This document shows, piece by piece, positions 16,231-24,645 of a stretch of DNA of 45,426 nucleotides; position 1 is the first letter of the stretch; every line of letters begins with the position of its first letter. The stretch spans positions 1 to 45,426 of the forward strand of contig DASXSB010000025.1 of the NCBI GenBank assembly GCA_036506275.1, written 5' to 3'. The notes under the pieces are model-generated. The model was not told the origin of the DNA. It was given only the letters and a program-made list of their open reading frames with translations, and searched no databases. This DNA is from DASXSB01 sp036506275. GTDB lineage: Bacteria > Methylomirabilota > Methylomirabilia > Rokubacteriales > CSP1-6. The translations under genes and the position numbers were made by a program.

Positions 16231-17414
16231 TGCGCGACGTCGTGATCGCGGGGGCCTGCCGGACGGCGATCGGAACGTTCGGCGGCGGGCTGAAAAGCTT
16301 CTCCGCCGTCCAGCTCGGCACCATCGTGGTCGCCGAAGCCCTCAAGCGCGCCGGCGTGAGCCCGGACGCCGTCGACGAGACCATCATGGGCCACGTGCTG
16401 CAGGCCGGGCTCGGCGAGAACCCCGCCCGTCAGTGCGCCGTCAACGCTGGTATCCCATTCGGCTCCTCCGCGTTCACGGTGAACAAGGTGTGCGGCTCGG
16501 GGTTGAAGGCCGTCGCGCTCGGCGCGCAAGCGATCGCGGCCGGCGATGCGGACGTCGTCATCGCCGGGGGCATGGAGAGCATGACCAACGCGCCGTATCT
16601 CGTGGCCAAGGCGCGCTGGGGCATTCGCATGGGCGACGAGCCCCTCGTCGACTCGATGCTGCGCGATGGTCTCCTCGACCCGTGGACGGGCGTGCACATG
16701 GGCATCACCGCCGAGAACGTGGCGGAGCGCTTCGGCATCGGGCGCGCCGAGCAGGACGCCTTCGCCTCGGAGAGCGTTCGTCGCGCCTTGCACGCCATCG
16801 AGGCCGGACACTTCCGTGAGGAGATCGTCCCCGTCGAGGTCGCGCAGCGGAAGGGGCCCTCGTTCGTGTTCGATACGGACGAGCTTCCGCGCACGCGACC
16901 GGATGCGAAAGTGATGCAAAGCCTCCGTCCCGCCTTCAAGAAGGACGGGACGGTCACCGCCGGCAACGCCTCCGGCATCAACGACGGCGCCGCCGCCGTC
17001 GTGCTCTTGGCCGCCGAGCGCGCGGCCGACCTCGGCGTCACTCCCCTCGCCCGCGTGCGCGCCAGCGCCTCCGCGGGTGTGGAACCGTCGATCATGGGCA
17101 CAGGGCCGATCGCGGCCGTGTCCAAGGTCCTCGCCCGCACCGGGCTGAAGGTCGGTGATCTCGACCTGATCGAGGCCAACGAGGCGTTCGCGGCCCAGGC
17201 CCTGGCGGTGGCCCACGCCCTTGGCTTCCGACCCGAGGTCACCGGCGTCTCGGGCGGCGCCATCGCGCTCGGACACCCCATCGGCGCCAGCGGTTGCCGC
17301 ATCCTCGTCACGCTCGTGCACGGCCTGCGTCGCCTGTCACGGAACGTGGGGCTCGCCACGCTCTGCATCGGCGGGGGCCAGGGCATCGCGATGGTCATCG
17401 AGCGCGAACGGTGA
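16227..17414 (+). CDS. atoB: Acetyl-CoA C-acetyltransferase (thiolase)
   Basis: The 395-residue thiolase cleaves acetoacetyl-CoA to two acetyl-CoA, or runs in reverse for polyhydroxyalkanoate synthesis. The acyl-enzyme Cys89 is in NKVCGSGLKAV. His350 is in GGAIALGHPIGASG, and the acid/base Cys380 is in LCIGGGQG. NANEAFAAQ-type motifs are present (LIEANEAFAAQALAV). Length is standard. The start overlaps the CBS gene stop (ATGA) and its stop overlaps the next GTG (GTGA), so the operon is tightly packed. Given bdhA and atoDA upstream, the degradative direction is more likely. Confidence 0.95.
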   Translation: MMRDVVIAGACRTAIGTFGGGLKSFSAVQLGTIVVAEALKRAGVSPDAVDETIMGHVLQAGLGENPARQCAVNAGIPFGSSAFTVNKVCGSGLKAVALGAQAIAAGDADVVIAGGMESMTNAPYLVAKARWGIRMGDEPLVDSMLRDGLLDPWTGVHMGITAENVAERFGIGRAEQDAFASESVRRALHAIEAGHFREEIVPVEVAQRKGPSFVFDTDELPRTRPDAKVMQSLRPAFKKDGTVTAGNASGINDGAAAVVLLAAERAADLGVTPLARVRASASAGVEPSIMGTGPIAAVSKVLARTGLKVGDLDLIEANEAFAAQALAVAHALGFRPEVTGVSGGAIALGHPIGASGCRILVTLVHGLRRLSRNVGLATLCIGGGQGIAMVIERER

Positions 17415-17899
17415 CCGCCGCCGGCAGCCACGACCTCAGCGACCTCGAGCGGAACGGGACGATGTTCTGGCGCGCCGAGGATCACGCGTGGATCGCCGAC
17501 CCCGAGCAGGTGGTGAAGGCGCTCGCGAGCCGCGGGTTCGACGAGTACCGGCGCGACGTCGCGAAGGCCGGCCGCGACCGCGCGGCATCGGGCGGTATGT
17601 GGCAGGGGCTCGACGGGCGGACCGGCATCGTCGCCACCGTGATCTGGGTCGCGCATGCGATCCCGCGACAATCGCAGGTCTTCATCGAGATCGATGGCCG
17701 GCCGATCGAAGGGAGCGCGTGGGCCGAGATCGATGACGCCGTGGTCAACACCCTCGACGCCGCGGGGGGACGGTTGACGCTCGCGGACATTGCCAAGCGC
17801 ATCGGCATGTCGGAGGGCGCCGCGCAGTCGGTCGTCTGCATGCTGGCGGGGCAAGGAAAGGTGCGGATCGTCCTCGTCGAGTTGCCGCTCAGGCCATGA
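17411..17899 (+). CDS. Small protein with C-terminal winged-helix-like region
   Basis: The 162-residue product starts at GTG 17411, overlapping the thiolase stop. The middle contains ATVIWVAHAIPRQSQVFIEIDGRPIEG. The last 60 residues (VVNTLDAAGGRLTLADIAKRIGMSEGAAQSVVCMLAGQGKVRIVLVEL) have the pattern of a winged helix: helix, LTLADIAKRIGMSEG turn, recognition-like helix, then a beta wing. An internal ATG at 17462 is a possible shorter start. I do not recognise a family. It may be a regulator of the 3-hydroxybutyrate operon, or a protein using the fold for other contacts. Its 3' end overlaps the convergent fabI end by 11 bp. Confidence 0.72.
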   Translation: MTAAGSHDLSDLERNGTMFWRAEDHAWIADPEQVVKALASRGFDEYRRDVAKAGRDRAASGGMWQGLDGRTGIVATVIWVAHAIPRQSQVFIEIDGRPIEGSAWAEIDDAVVNTLDAAGGRLTLADIAKRIGMSEGAAQSVVCMLAGQGKVRIVLVELPLRP

Positions 17900-18671
17900 T
17901 GTTGACCCCGCCGTCGACGTACATCGTGGTGCCGGTGAGGCGCCGGGCGTACGGCGTGGCGAGGTACGCGCACGCGAAGCCCACATCCATAATGTCCACG
18001 AGGTCGCCGAGGGGCGCGCGCTCCATGGCCTCGTTGAGCATCAGGTCGAAATCCTTGAGGCCGGAGGCCGCGCGCGTCTTGAGGGGGCCCGGAGAGATCG
18101 CGTGCACGCGAATCTTCTGCGGCCCCAGCTCGTACGCGAGATAGCGGCACGCGGCCTCCAGCGCCGCTTTCACCGGGCCCATGACGTTGTAATTGGGCAC
18201 GACCTTCTGGGCGCCGTGGTAGCTCATGGCGAAGATCGTCCCGCCTTCGGTCATCAGCGGCGCCGCCCGCCGTGCCATCCGGATGAACGAGTGACAGGAG
18301 ACGTCCATCGCCTTGGCGAAGCCGTCGGCGGAGCACGCGAGGAGGCCGCCCTGCAAGTCCTCCTTCGGCGCGAACGCAATCGAGTGGAGCAGGATGTCGA
18401 GACGGCCCCACTCCCGGCCGACGACCTCGAACAACGCTTCCAGCTCGTCCGGGGTGGAGACGTCGAGCGGCATGAAGATCGACGCCTGCAGCGCGTCGGC
18501 GAGCGGTTTGACGTGGGGCCGGGCCCGGTCGTTGAGATACGTGATCGCCAGCTCGGCGCCGAGCTCGCGGAAGGCGCGCGCGCAGCCGTAGGCGATCGAA
18601 TGTTCGTTGGCGATCCCGACGACGAGCGCGCGCTGGCCGAGCAGCACGGTGCGGTGGACGGTGGCTGTCAT
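17889..18671 (-). CDS. fabI: Enoyl-[acyl-carrier-protein] reductase (NADH), FabI-like
   Basis: The 260-residue SDR-family enzyme reduces trans-2-enoyl-ACP in fatty-acid elongation. It has the FabI-type cofactor loop GIANEHSIAYG in place of the classic TGxxxGxG. The catalytic Tyr and Lys are spaced six residues apart (PNYNVMGPVKAALEAACRYLAYELG), and the C-terminus ends TGTTMYVDGGVNIMA. ATG 18671 is chosen; a GTG two codons upstream is possible. It is the last gene of the DUF3141-pta-ackA operon, 23 nt after the preceding gene. In other bacteria this arrangement is recurrent and often stress- or oxygen-regulated, so this may be a second, conditional FabI. Whether the housekeeping copy lies elsewhere is unknown. 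Confidence 0.92.
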   Translation of the reverse strand: MTATVHRTVLLGQRALVVGIANEHSIAYGCARAFRELGAELAITYLNDRARPHVKPLADALQASIFMPLDVSTPDELEALFEVVGREWGRLDILLHSIAFAPKEDLQGGLLACSADGFAKAMDVSCHSFIRMARRAAPLMTEGGTIFAMSYHGAQKVVPNYNVMGPVKAALEAACRYLAYELGPQKIRVHAISPGPLKTRAASGLKDFDLMLNEAMERAPLGDLVDIMDVGFACAYLATPYARRLTGTTMYVDGGVNIMA

Positions 18672-18694
18672 CTTCACTACCTCATCCCGCCCGC

Positions 18695-19033
18695 TCAGGG
18701 CGACTGGGTCCAGTATCCGTTGCCGCCCTCGCGCCACAGCTCGCGCGCGATGATGCGGCCGCGATCGGCGGAGACGATGCCGTCCACGACGACCGCGTCG
18801 CCGCCACGCAATCCCTGGTAGGAGGATTGGTCGGTCTGCGTCAGGTCGACTTCGATGGAGCTTCCGGCCTCGGTCATCAACTGCATCCTTGTCCCTGCGA
18901 CCCACTGCACCCAGCCGAAGAACCGGAGCACGGTCTGCGCCTCTGGCGTGACCACGCCGAGCACGAGTACCAGCACCGCGGCGAGCAGGTATCGCAGAGC
19001 AAGCCGCCGGCGGCGATGGCGCGACGGTCTCAC
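18695..19033 (-). CDS. Small exported protein with predicted OB-fold-like domain
   Basis: The 112-residue product starts at GTG 19033, overlapping the ackA stop (GTGA). An N-terminal Arg-rich tract (RPSRHRRRR) and a hydrophobic helix (YLLAAVLVLVLGVVTPEAQ) form a signal peptide or anchor. The rest (MQLMTEAGSSIEVDLTQ...GLRGGDAVVVDGIVSADRGRIIARELWRE) alternates beta-strand-like stretches and resembles small DUF5666/OB-type modules. The function is unknown. Its placement between ackA and fabI, with overlaps on one side, shows it is a real member of the operon. Similar modules occur twice in the lipoprotein at 23607. Confidence 0.75.
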   Translation of the reverse strand: MRPSRHRRRRLALRYLLAAVLVLVLGVVTPEAQTVLRFFGWVQWVAGTRMQLMTEAGSSIEVDLTQTDQSSYQGLRGGDAVVVDGIVSADRGRIIARELWREGGNGYWTQSP

Positions 19034-20220
19034 GCGGAGCCCCTGACGACGGCGAGCGTGTGCTCGGCGATCATGCGCTCCTCGTCGGTGGGAATCACCC
19101 AGGCGGAGACGCGGGAGCCCGCGGCGGAGATGCACGGGCCACCGGCGCGGTTGGCGGTGTCGTCGAGCCGGATCCCCAGCCACTCCGCACCGGCGCATAT
19201 GCGGGCGCGGATGTCCGGCGAGTTCTCGCCGATGCCCGCCGTCAGCACGAGGGCGTCGATGCCGCCCAGGGCGGCGGTGAGCGACCCGAGCTCGCGACCG
19301 ATGCGATAGACGAAGTAGTCGAGCGCAAGGCGCGCCCCGGGGGTGTCGCTCGCGAGCAGGTCGCGGACGTCGTTGCTGACGCCGGACAGGCCGCGCAATC
19401 CGGCCTCGCGGTAGAGAAGGCGCTCGACCTCCTTGGCGCTCCACCCCTTCTGGCTCAGCAGATAGAGCAGAACCCCGGGATCGAGCTGGCCGCAACGGGT
19501 GCCCATCGGGAGCCCATCGAGGGCCGTGAAGCCCATGGTGCTGTCCACGCTGCGGCCCGCGCGGATCGCGCACATGCTGGCCCCGCTCCCGAGGTGGGCG
19601 ATGACCACTCTGCCGTCCGCGATCTCGGGTGCCACGCGCGGCAACGAACGCGCGATGTACTCGTAGGAGAGTCCATGGAAGCCGTAACGCCGCACGCCAT
19701 CTTCGTAGAGCGCGTTCGGCAGCGCGTAGCGATCAGCCACGTCGGCGTGCCCGCGGTGAAAAGCGGTATCGAAGCAGGCCACCTGCGGCAGGCCCGGGAA
19801 ACGCGCCTGGATCGAGCGGATGGGGCCGATGTTGTAGGGCTGGTGCAGCGGCGCGAGCGGGATGAAGCGATCGAGCGCCACCAGCACGGTCTCGTCCACC
19901 TTCATGGGCGCCGCGTACTCCGGTCCGCCGTGCACGACGCGATGGCCCACCGCGACCGGCAAGCCTCCCCCCAGATGAGTCCGCAGCCAGTCGGCCACGG
20001 CCGTCATCGCCGTCGGGACGTCGGGAACGTGGTCGGTCGCGTACTTCTCGTCCGTGAGCGCGCCCCCCTGCGCGTCCCGCACGCGCAGGCGCGCCTGCGT
20101 GCCGATCCCGTCCATCTGCCCTTTGAAGGCAAGGCGGAGGCGCTCGCCGCCATCGCTCTCGTACGACGAGAACTTGATGCTGGAAGAGCCCGCGTTGACG
20201 ACGACGATCGTGTCCGGCAC
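19030..20220 (-). CDS. ackA: Acetate kinase
   Basis: The 396-residue ASKHA-fold kinase makes ATP from acetyl phosphate and ADP, releasing acetate. Visible motifs are NAGSSSIKF at the N-terminus, GHRVVHGG, FDTAFH, the phosphate loop HLGSGASMCAIRAGRSVDSTMGF, RCGQLDPG and TAGIGENS. The GTG at 20220 gives the normal N-terminus (VPDTIVVVNAGSSS) and lies 4 nt after the pta stop; longer frames would overlap pta deeply. With the upstream phosphotransacetylase it forms the acetate fermentation module, transcribed behind a DosR-like box at 23457-23471. Confidence 0.95.
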   Translation of the reverse strand: MPDTIVVVNAGSSSIKFSSYESDGGERLRLAFKGQMDGIGTQARLRVRDAQGGALTDEKYATDHVPDVPTAMTAVADWLRTHLGGGLPVAVGHRVVHGGPEYAAPMKVDETVLVALDRFIPLAPLHQPYNIGPIRSIQARFPGLPQVACFDTAFHRGHADVADRYALPNALYEDGVRRYGFHGLSYEYIARSLPRVAPEIADGRVVIAHLGSGASMCAIRAGRSVDSTMGFTALDGLPMGTRCGQLDPGVLLYLLSQKGWSAKEVERLLYREAGLRGLSGVSNDVRDLLASDTPGARLALDYFVYRIGRELGSLTAALGGIDALVLTAGIGENSPDIRARICAGAEWLGIRLDDTANRAGGPCISAAGSRVSAWVIPTDEERMIAEHTLAVVRGSA

Positions 20221-20224
20221 GACG

Positions 20225-21187
20225 TTACGCGGCAATGAGTCCCGCCTGCCGTCGCGACGCCGCGTAGAGGGCGGCGACACCGCAGGAAGCGATGCGGGCG
20301 CGTTCGGTGTCCGCCCGACTCGTGAGGATGATCGGCACCCGCGCTCCCAGCACCACCCCCGCCGCGTCGGCGCGGGACAGGAACGTGAGGTTCTTCGCCA
20401 GCATGTTCCCCGCCTCGAGGTCGGGGACGACGACGATGTCGGGATCGCCGGCGACGGTGGAGAGGATGCCCTTGGTGCGTGCCGCCTCCGCGCTGATGGC
20501 GTTGTCGAATGCGAGCGGCCCGTCCAGGATGCCGCCTCGAATCTGTCCCCGATCGGCCATCTTGCAGAGAGCGGCGGCCTCGATGGTGGAAGGGATCTTC
20601 GACGTCACGGTCTCGACCGCGGACAGGATCGCCACCTTCGGTTTTCCGATTCCGAGCGCATGCGCGAAGTCGATCGCGTTCTGGACGATGTCGAGCTTGT
20701 CATCGAGGGTGGGAAAGATGTTGACGGCGGCGTCGGTGATCAGGAGCGGCTTGTGATACGTCGGCACGTCCATCACGAAGACGTGGCTGACGCGCCGATC
20801 CGTCCTGAGCCCGGTCTCGCGGCGGACGACCTCGCTCATCAACTCGTCGGTGTGCAGGCTCCCCTTCATGAGCAACTCCGCCCGCCCGAGGCGCACCAGC
20901 TCGACGGCGCGGGCGGCGGCGGCGTGGCTGTGGGGCGCGTCCACGATCTCATGGGCTTCCACGTCGAGGCCGGCGGCACGCCCGACGGCGCGGATCCGCT
21001 CCGCCGGGCCCACGAGGATGGGGGCGATGATGCCGGCCTGCGCGGCATCGAGAACGGCGCCCAGCGACGCCTCGTCGCAGGGGTGCGCGACGGCCGTGGG
21101 GACTGGCGCCATCCCCTTGCAGCGCGCGAGGAGCTGCTCGTACTTGCCGCTGCCGCGCGTCTCCGTCCGGACCACGTCGGTCGCCAT
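20225..21187 (-). CDS. pta: Phosphate acetyl/butyryltransferase
   Basis: The 320-residue product belongs to the PTA_PTB family and exchanges CoA for phosphate on acetyl-CoA. Family segments are GIIAPILVGPAERI, LMKGSLHTDELMSEV, SHVFVMDVPTYHKPLLITDAAVNI, the ETVTSKIPSTIEAAALCKMADRG region, GPLAFDNAISAEAARTKGI, and GDPDIVVVPDLEAGNMLAKNL. It has no MaoC/enoyl-hydratase domain, unlike the bifunctional proteobacterial version usually seen in this operon. The length equals the catalytic domain alone. The ATG at 21187 is 9 nt after the DUF3141 stop. Acetyl- as against butyryl-CoA preference cannot be read from sequence; the ackA neighbour favours acetyl. Confidence 0.92.
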   Translation of the reverse strand: MATDVVRTETRGSGKYEQLLARCKGMAPVPTAVAHPCDEASLGAVLDAAQAGIIAPILVGPAERIRAVGRAAGLDVEAHEIVDAPHSHAAAARAVELVRLGRAELLMKGSLHTDELMSEVVRRETGLRTDRRVSHVFVMDVPTYHKPLLITDAAVNIFPTLDDKLDIVQNAIDFAHALGIGKPKVAILSAVETVTSKIPSTIEAAALCKMADRGQIRGGILDGPLAFDNAISAEAARTKGILSTVAGDPDIVVVPDLEAGNMLAKNLTFLSRADAAGVVLGARVPIILTSRADTERARIASCGVAALYAASRRQAGLIAA

Positions 21188-21196
21188 GCCAACCCC

Positions 21197-23407
21197 CTAG
21201 GCGGCCGCCGCCGGCGGCGACGCGCTCAGAACTTGTTCCACGCGCGCGAGGCGGGCGCGCCGTTCCTCGTTCAGGTCCCCTTTCGCCGACAAGACCTGGC
21301 GCACGATGTCGAGCGCGGCCGCCCGGTCCTTGGTGGACGACAGCATCCGCGGCAGCGCGGCCAACGCCTCCCCCTCGTCGAGCAGGAGGAGGAAGAACTG
21401 ATCGCGAAACAACTCGCGGCGCCGGGCTCCGGACAGGCGTTCCCCCGCGAGGTGCTGGTCGCGCACTCGCTCCGCCATCCGGAATCCGCGGACATCCACG
21501 CGCGGATCGTCGCTCCCGACGTAGAGGAGGATGCGGACGGCAGCCTCCCGCAGCCCACCCTCATCCATCCGCGCCCGGAGCGCCGCCACCTTCTGCGCGA
21601 CAACCGCCTCGAACGCCTCGTCGCGCGGGCGCACGGCGGCGTGATCGCGGTCAGCGCCCCGCAGACCCACCGCGGCCTGCAGCCACGGCGACTCGTAGAT
21701 CGCCTTGAAGAGGCGCTCGATCGTGCGATCCCGCGCGTCGCGGTAGCGGTCGAGCGAGCGCTCGATCTGCCCCGACACTTCGCGCTCGAGGGCCAGAAAG
21801 GGATTGTCGGCGGCGACCGGGCGTCGATGGCGGCGCACGCTCTCCGCCAGCTCCTTCACCACCGCCATCCACGGATTTCGATCCGACCACAGCGAATATT
21901 GCAGGCGGTTGGGATGCAGGTTCCGCAGCGCCTCCGCGGACGTCTCATTCACGCAGGCGCGGACCCACGGGCTCATGAAGGTCCGATAGAATCCCTCGGT
22001 GATCTCCGACACGCGGGCCACCGCCTCGAACGGCCGCTCGTCCGCCCGTGTCTGCTCGAGCCCCCGGATATCGTCCAGCGTGCGTCGCTCGAAGCGCACG
22101 AGGTATCGGCCCGGCACCAGCTCGGTGTGCGGCATCCCCGGTTGCTTGTCCTCGATCACCATCTCCCAGAGGCCGGGCGGCAGCGTCTCGATGACGTCGA
22201 GCGTCTGAACGATCTCGGCGTGCTCGCGCTGTGCGATCCGGCCCGAGACGAAGATTCCGAGGTGGCCGATGTCCTCATGGAGGATGTAGACGATCGTCTG
22301 CTCGCGGGCGACGATTTCCCGCTCGCTCGCGTAGCAGTCCAGTATCCAGTTGAGCGCCTGCTGGGGCGGCGTGATGTTGTCGCCCCAGGAGGCGAAGACC
22401 ACGATGGGGGAGCGGATGTTCCGCAAATCGATGCGGCGCCCGGCCGAGGTTGTCATCGCTCCGGAGGCGAGACGGTTGCCGACGAAGAGATTGTCGACGA
22501 TGAACCGCATCTCCTCTTCGTTGAGCAGGTAGAAGCCGCTCCACCAGCGCTCGAAATCGAGATAGCGCGGCTCTTCGGTGTCGATCTTCGAGTAGAGGTT
22601 GTAGGGCTTCGTCCACAGCGTGTTGGACGGATTCAGGTTCTCGAAGTTGGCCACCAGGTGGGCGCCGTCGAAACGGCCGTTGCCGAGATCGCTCGCGAGG
22701 GCGGCGAGCCACGAGCCGCCCATGATGCCGCCCGCGTACCGCATCGGGTTCTGCGTGCCCTCGCCCGCCCAGTACGAGAGCGGTGCTCCCGCGAGAAGGA
22801 CCGGACCCACGAGCTCGGGCGCGACCGCGCTCAGCATCATCACGGCCCAGCCCGCCTGGCAGTTACCGATGACACAGGGCCGCCCGTCGGCGTCCGGATG
22901 CAACGCGGCGACCTCCTCGAGAAACCGCGCCTCCGCGCGCCCGACGTCCTCCAGCGTCTGCCCGGGTACCGGTTCGGACCGGAAGCCGACGAAGTAGCAC
23001 GGGTGCCCGGCGCGCAGCGCGACACCGATCTCGCTGTCCACCTTGAAGCCGCCAATCCCGGGACCATGGCCCGCGCGCGGATCCACGACCACGAACGGCC
23101 GCTTTCGAGGATCCTGGCGCGTGCTGGCGGGGGGGACGATCCGAACCAGGAAGTAATTGACAGGGCGCTCGAGCGTGCGCCCATCGAGCACCATCTCGCT
23201 GTCGAAGACGAGCACCGGCGGCTTGCCCTTCGCCTCGTGCTCGAGAACCATGTTTCCTCGCTTGCGCATGACGTCCCAGAAGAGGACGGTGCGTTGAGCG
23301 GCGTCCGTCCAGTAGTCCCACCCCGCCTGCCACGGCGCCAGGGACGGCATCCACGGTCGCCACCACTGCATCCAGAGCTCCGCGCTCGACTTTTCTCCTA
23401 CGGGCAT
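21197..23407 (-). CDS. DUF3141 alpha/beta-hydrolase, PHA-synthase-like
   Basis: The 736-residue protein matches the DUF3141 family. The N-terminal half is an alpha/beta-hydrolase of the PhaC type. The nucleophile motif is GNCQAGW (Cys183), with Cys at the nucleophile position as in polyhydroxyalkanoate synthases. The Asp is in FASWGDNITPP and the His in HEDIGHLGIFVSG. A long C-terminal extension (about 480-736) is helical and charged. It may make, remodel or bind hydroxyalkanoate polymers; this is inference. The ATG at 23407 has GGAGG 7 nt upstream. It heads the operon DUF3141-pta-ackA-small protein-fabI. A DosR-like box lies 49 nt upstream. Confidence 0.9.
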   Translation of the reverse strand: MPVGEKSSAELWMQWWRPWMPSLAPWQAGWDYWTDAAQRTVLFWDVMRKRGNMVLEHEAKGKPPVLVFDSEMVLDGRTLERPVNYFLVRIVPPASTRQDPRKRPFVVVDPRAGHGPGIGGFKVDSEIGVALRAGHPCYFVGFRSEPVPGQTLEDVGRAEARFLEEVAALHPDADGRPCVIGNCQAGWAVMMLSAVAPELVGPVLLAGAPLSYWAGEGTQNPMRYAGGIMGGSWLAALASDLGNGRFDGAHLVANFENLNPSNTLWTKPYNLYSKIDTEEPRYLDFERWWSGFYLLNEEEMRFIVDNLFVGNRLASGAMTTSAGRRIDLRNIRSPIVVFASWGDNITPPQQALNWILDCYASEREIVAREQTIVYILHEDIGHLGIFVSGRIAQREHAEIVQTLDVIETLPPGLWEMVIEDKQPGMPHTELVPGRYLVRFERRTLDDIRGLEQTRADERPFEAVARVSEITEGFYRTFMSPWVRACVNETSAEALRNLHPNRLQYSLWSDRNPWMAVVKELAESVRRHRRPVAADNPFLALEREVSGQIERSLDRYRDARDRTIERLFKAIYESPWLQAAVGLRGADRDHAAVRPRDEAFEAVVAQKVAALRARMDEGGLREAAVRILLYVGSDDPRVDVRGFRMAERVRDQHLAGERLSGARRRELFRDQFFLLLLDEGEALAALPRMLSSTKDRAAALDIVRQVLSAKGDLNEERRARLARVEQVLSASPPAAAA

Positions 23408-23456
23408 CGTCGATCCTCCGCGTCCGACTCTCCCATCGAAGTGACGTCGCGTCATC

Positions 23457-23471
23457 GAGACCTTGGTCGTA
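23457..23471 (-). promoter_or_regulatory. DosR-like box upstream of DUF3141-pta-ackA-fabI
   Basis: The minus strand reads TACGACCAAGGTCTC, an 11-12 of 12 core match in gene-forward orientation, 49 nt before the DUF3141 ATG. It overlaps a perfect 12-bp palindrome GGTCGTACGACC at 23465-23476. The lipoprotein start at 23607 is on the other side. Confidence 0.6.
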
Positions 23472-23606
23472 CGACCCCGCCCGCCGCCACCGCCGAAACT
23501 CACCGAGGACGGGTCGATTGGCCCTGCTCGTGCTATCTCTCCACTTCGTAGCCTCGACGACAGCGGTTCTTCGAGGCGGAGGTGGCCCTTGGACCGGGGA
23601 CCGGCG

Positions 23607-24521
23607 ATGCGCGCGTGGCTGACGGCGACCGTCCTCGCGTGGGCGACGAGCTCGTGCGCCACGATTTCGACGACGTCGATGCCGTACGTCGGCGCCGCGC
23701 AGCGTCCGCCCACGGATCCGATGAGCGTGCAGATTTTGCAAGCCATGCCGGCCGCGCCGTACGAGCGCCTGGGCGAGATCTCCGTGACGGCGTCGACGTC
23801 GCCGGCGCCGGCCATGTCCGACATCGAGCAAAAACTCCGGGAGAAGGCGGCGGCGCTCGGCGCCGATGCGGCGGTCGTCGTCTACGATGGCCTCCAGCCC
23901 ATCGGCGCCTATATCTCGGGCGGCTTGTGGTGGCCCTCGGATCGGACCGTGTATCCCGTCACCGGCCGCCGTCTCGTCGCGGTGGCGATCAAGTACCAGG
24001 CGGGATCGGGGCGACTGCCTTCGACCGCGAGCGTCGAGAGGCCGACGGTGGTCTTTGCCGAGCGCGCTGCCGTCATCGGCACCGTCGAATCTATCGATCA
24101 GGGCAGGCGGACGGTAACCCTCAAGCGCCCCGACGGGCAGATCCTGACGCTCAAGGCGCCGGCCGACGCCAAGAACTTCGACCAGATCCACCCCGGTGAC
24201 GCCGTCCGCGCCGAGTACCTCGACGCCGTGGCCGTCGCCCTGCGCCAGGCGAGCGCCCCGCCCCCCGCCGGCGAGACGGCGGCGGTCGCGGTGGCGCCAA
24301 GAGGCGGGAAGCCCGAGGCCACGGTCGTCGATACGGTCGCGCTGACCGCCCGCGTGGAAGCAATCGATTACGGAAGCCGCACCGTCACCCTCCGCGGCCT
24401 ACGCGGCGATCGCAGGATCGTGAAGGTAGACGATCGCGTGCAAGGGCTGAACGACGTCAAGCCCGGCGACGAGGTGGTCGTCCGCCATACCGAGGCCATC
24501 GCGACGACCTTCAGCAAGTAA
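23607..24521 (+). CDS. Lipoprotein with two repeated OB/DUF5666-like modules
   Basis: The 304-residue product has a lipoprotein signal (MRAWLTATVLAWATSSCATIS, lipobox TSSC), so it is membrane-anchored in the envelope. Residues about 40-130 (PYERLGEISVTAS, IEQKLREKAAALGADAAVVVYDG) resemble the small-lipoprotein domain in which a heavy-metal-like alpha/beta unit ends in VAIKYQ. Two related modules follow: VIGTVESIDQGRRTVTLKRPDGQ...IHPGDAVRAEYLDAVAV and LTARVEAIDYGSRTVTLRGLRGD...VKPGDEVVVRHTEAIAT. They look like tandem OB-type folds. An in-frame start at 23463 is open but would bury the signal sequence, so 23607 is chosen. The function is unknown. Confidence 0.8.
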   Translation: MRAWLTATVLAWATSSCATISTTSMPYVGAAQRPPTDPMSVQILQAMPAAPYERLGEISVTASTSPAPAMSDIEQKLREKAAALGADAAVVVYDGLQPIGAYISGGLWWPSDRTVYPVTGRRLVAVAIKYQAGSGRLPSTASVERPTVVFAERAAVIGTVESIDQGRRTVTLKRPDGQILTLKAPADAKNFDQIHPGDAVRAEYLDAVAVALRQASAPPPAGETAAVAVAPRGGKPEATVVDTVALTARVEAIDYGSRTVTLRGLRGDRRIVKVDDRVQGLNDVKPGDEVVVRHTEAIATTFSK

Positions 24522-24532
24522 GCCCGCCGTAC

Positions 24533-24546
24533 CGACTTTGGTCTAG
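24533..24546 (+). promoter_or_regulatory. DosR-like box upstream of the decarboxylase-RND operon
   Basis: CGACTTTGGTCTAG keeps the GAC-N4-GTCY core of the recurrent element, with a T-rich centre; it reads about equally well on both strands. It lies 99 nt before the decarboxylase ATG, the longest spacing in the set. Confidence 0.4.
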
Positions 24547-24645
24547 TAGACGCCCCCCGGCTTCGATGAGAGCTTCCGGCTACGAATCCGGGCCTCCTCC
24601 GAGGGCCCCACCACCACGCTGACCAAGCGAGAGGAGAAGCACACG

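Noticed and set aside
20054..23551. Plus-strand open frame of more than 1100 codons
   Set aside because: It is the mirror of ackA, pta and DUF3141, whose motifs are unambiguous on the minus strand. High G+C suppresses stops on the opposite strand.
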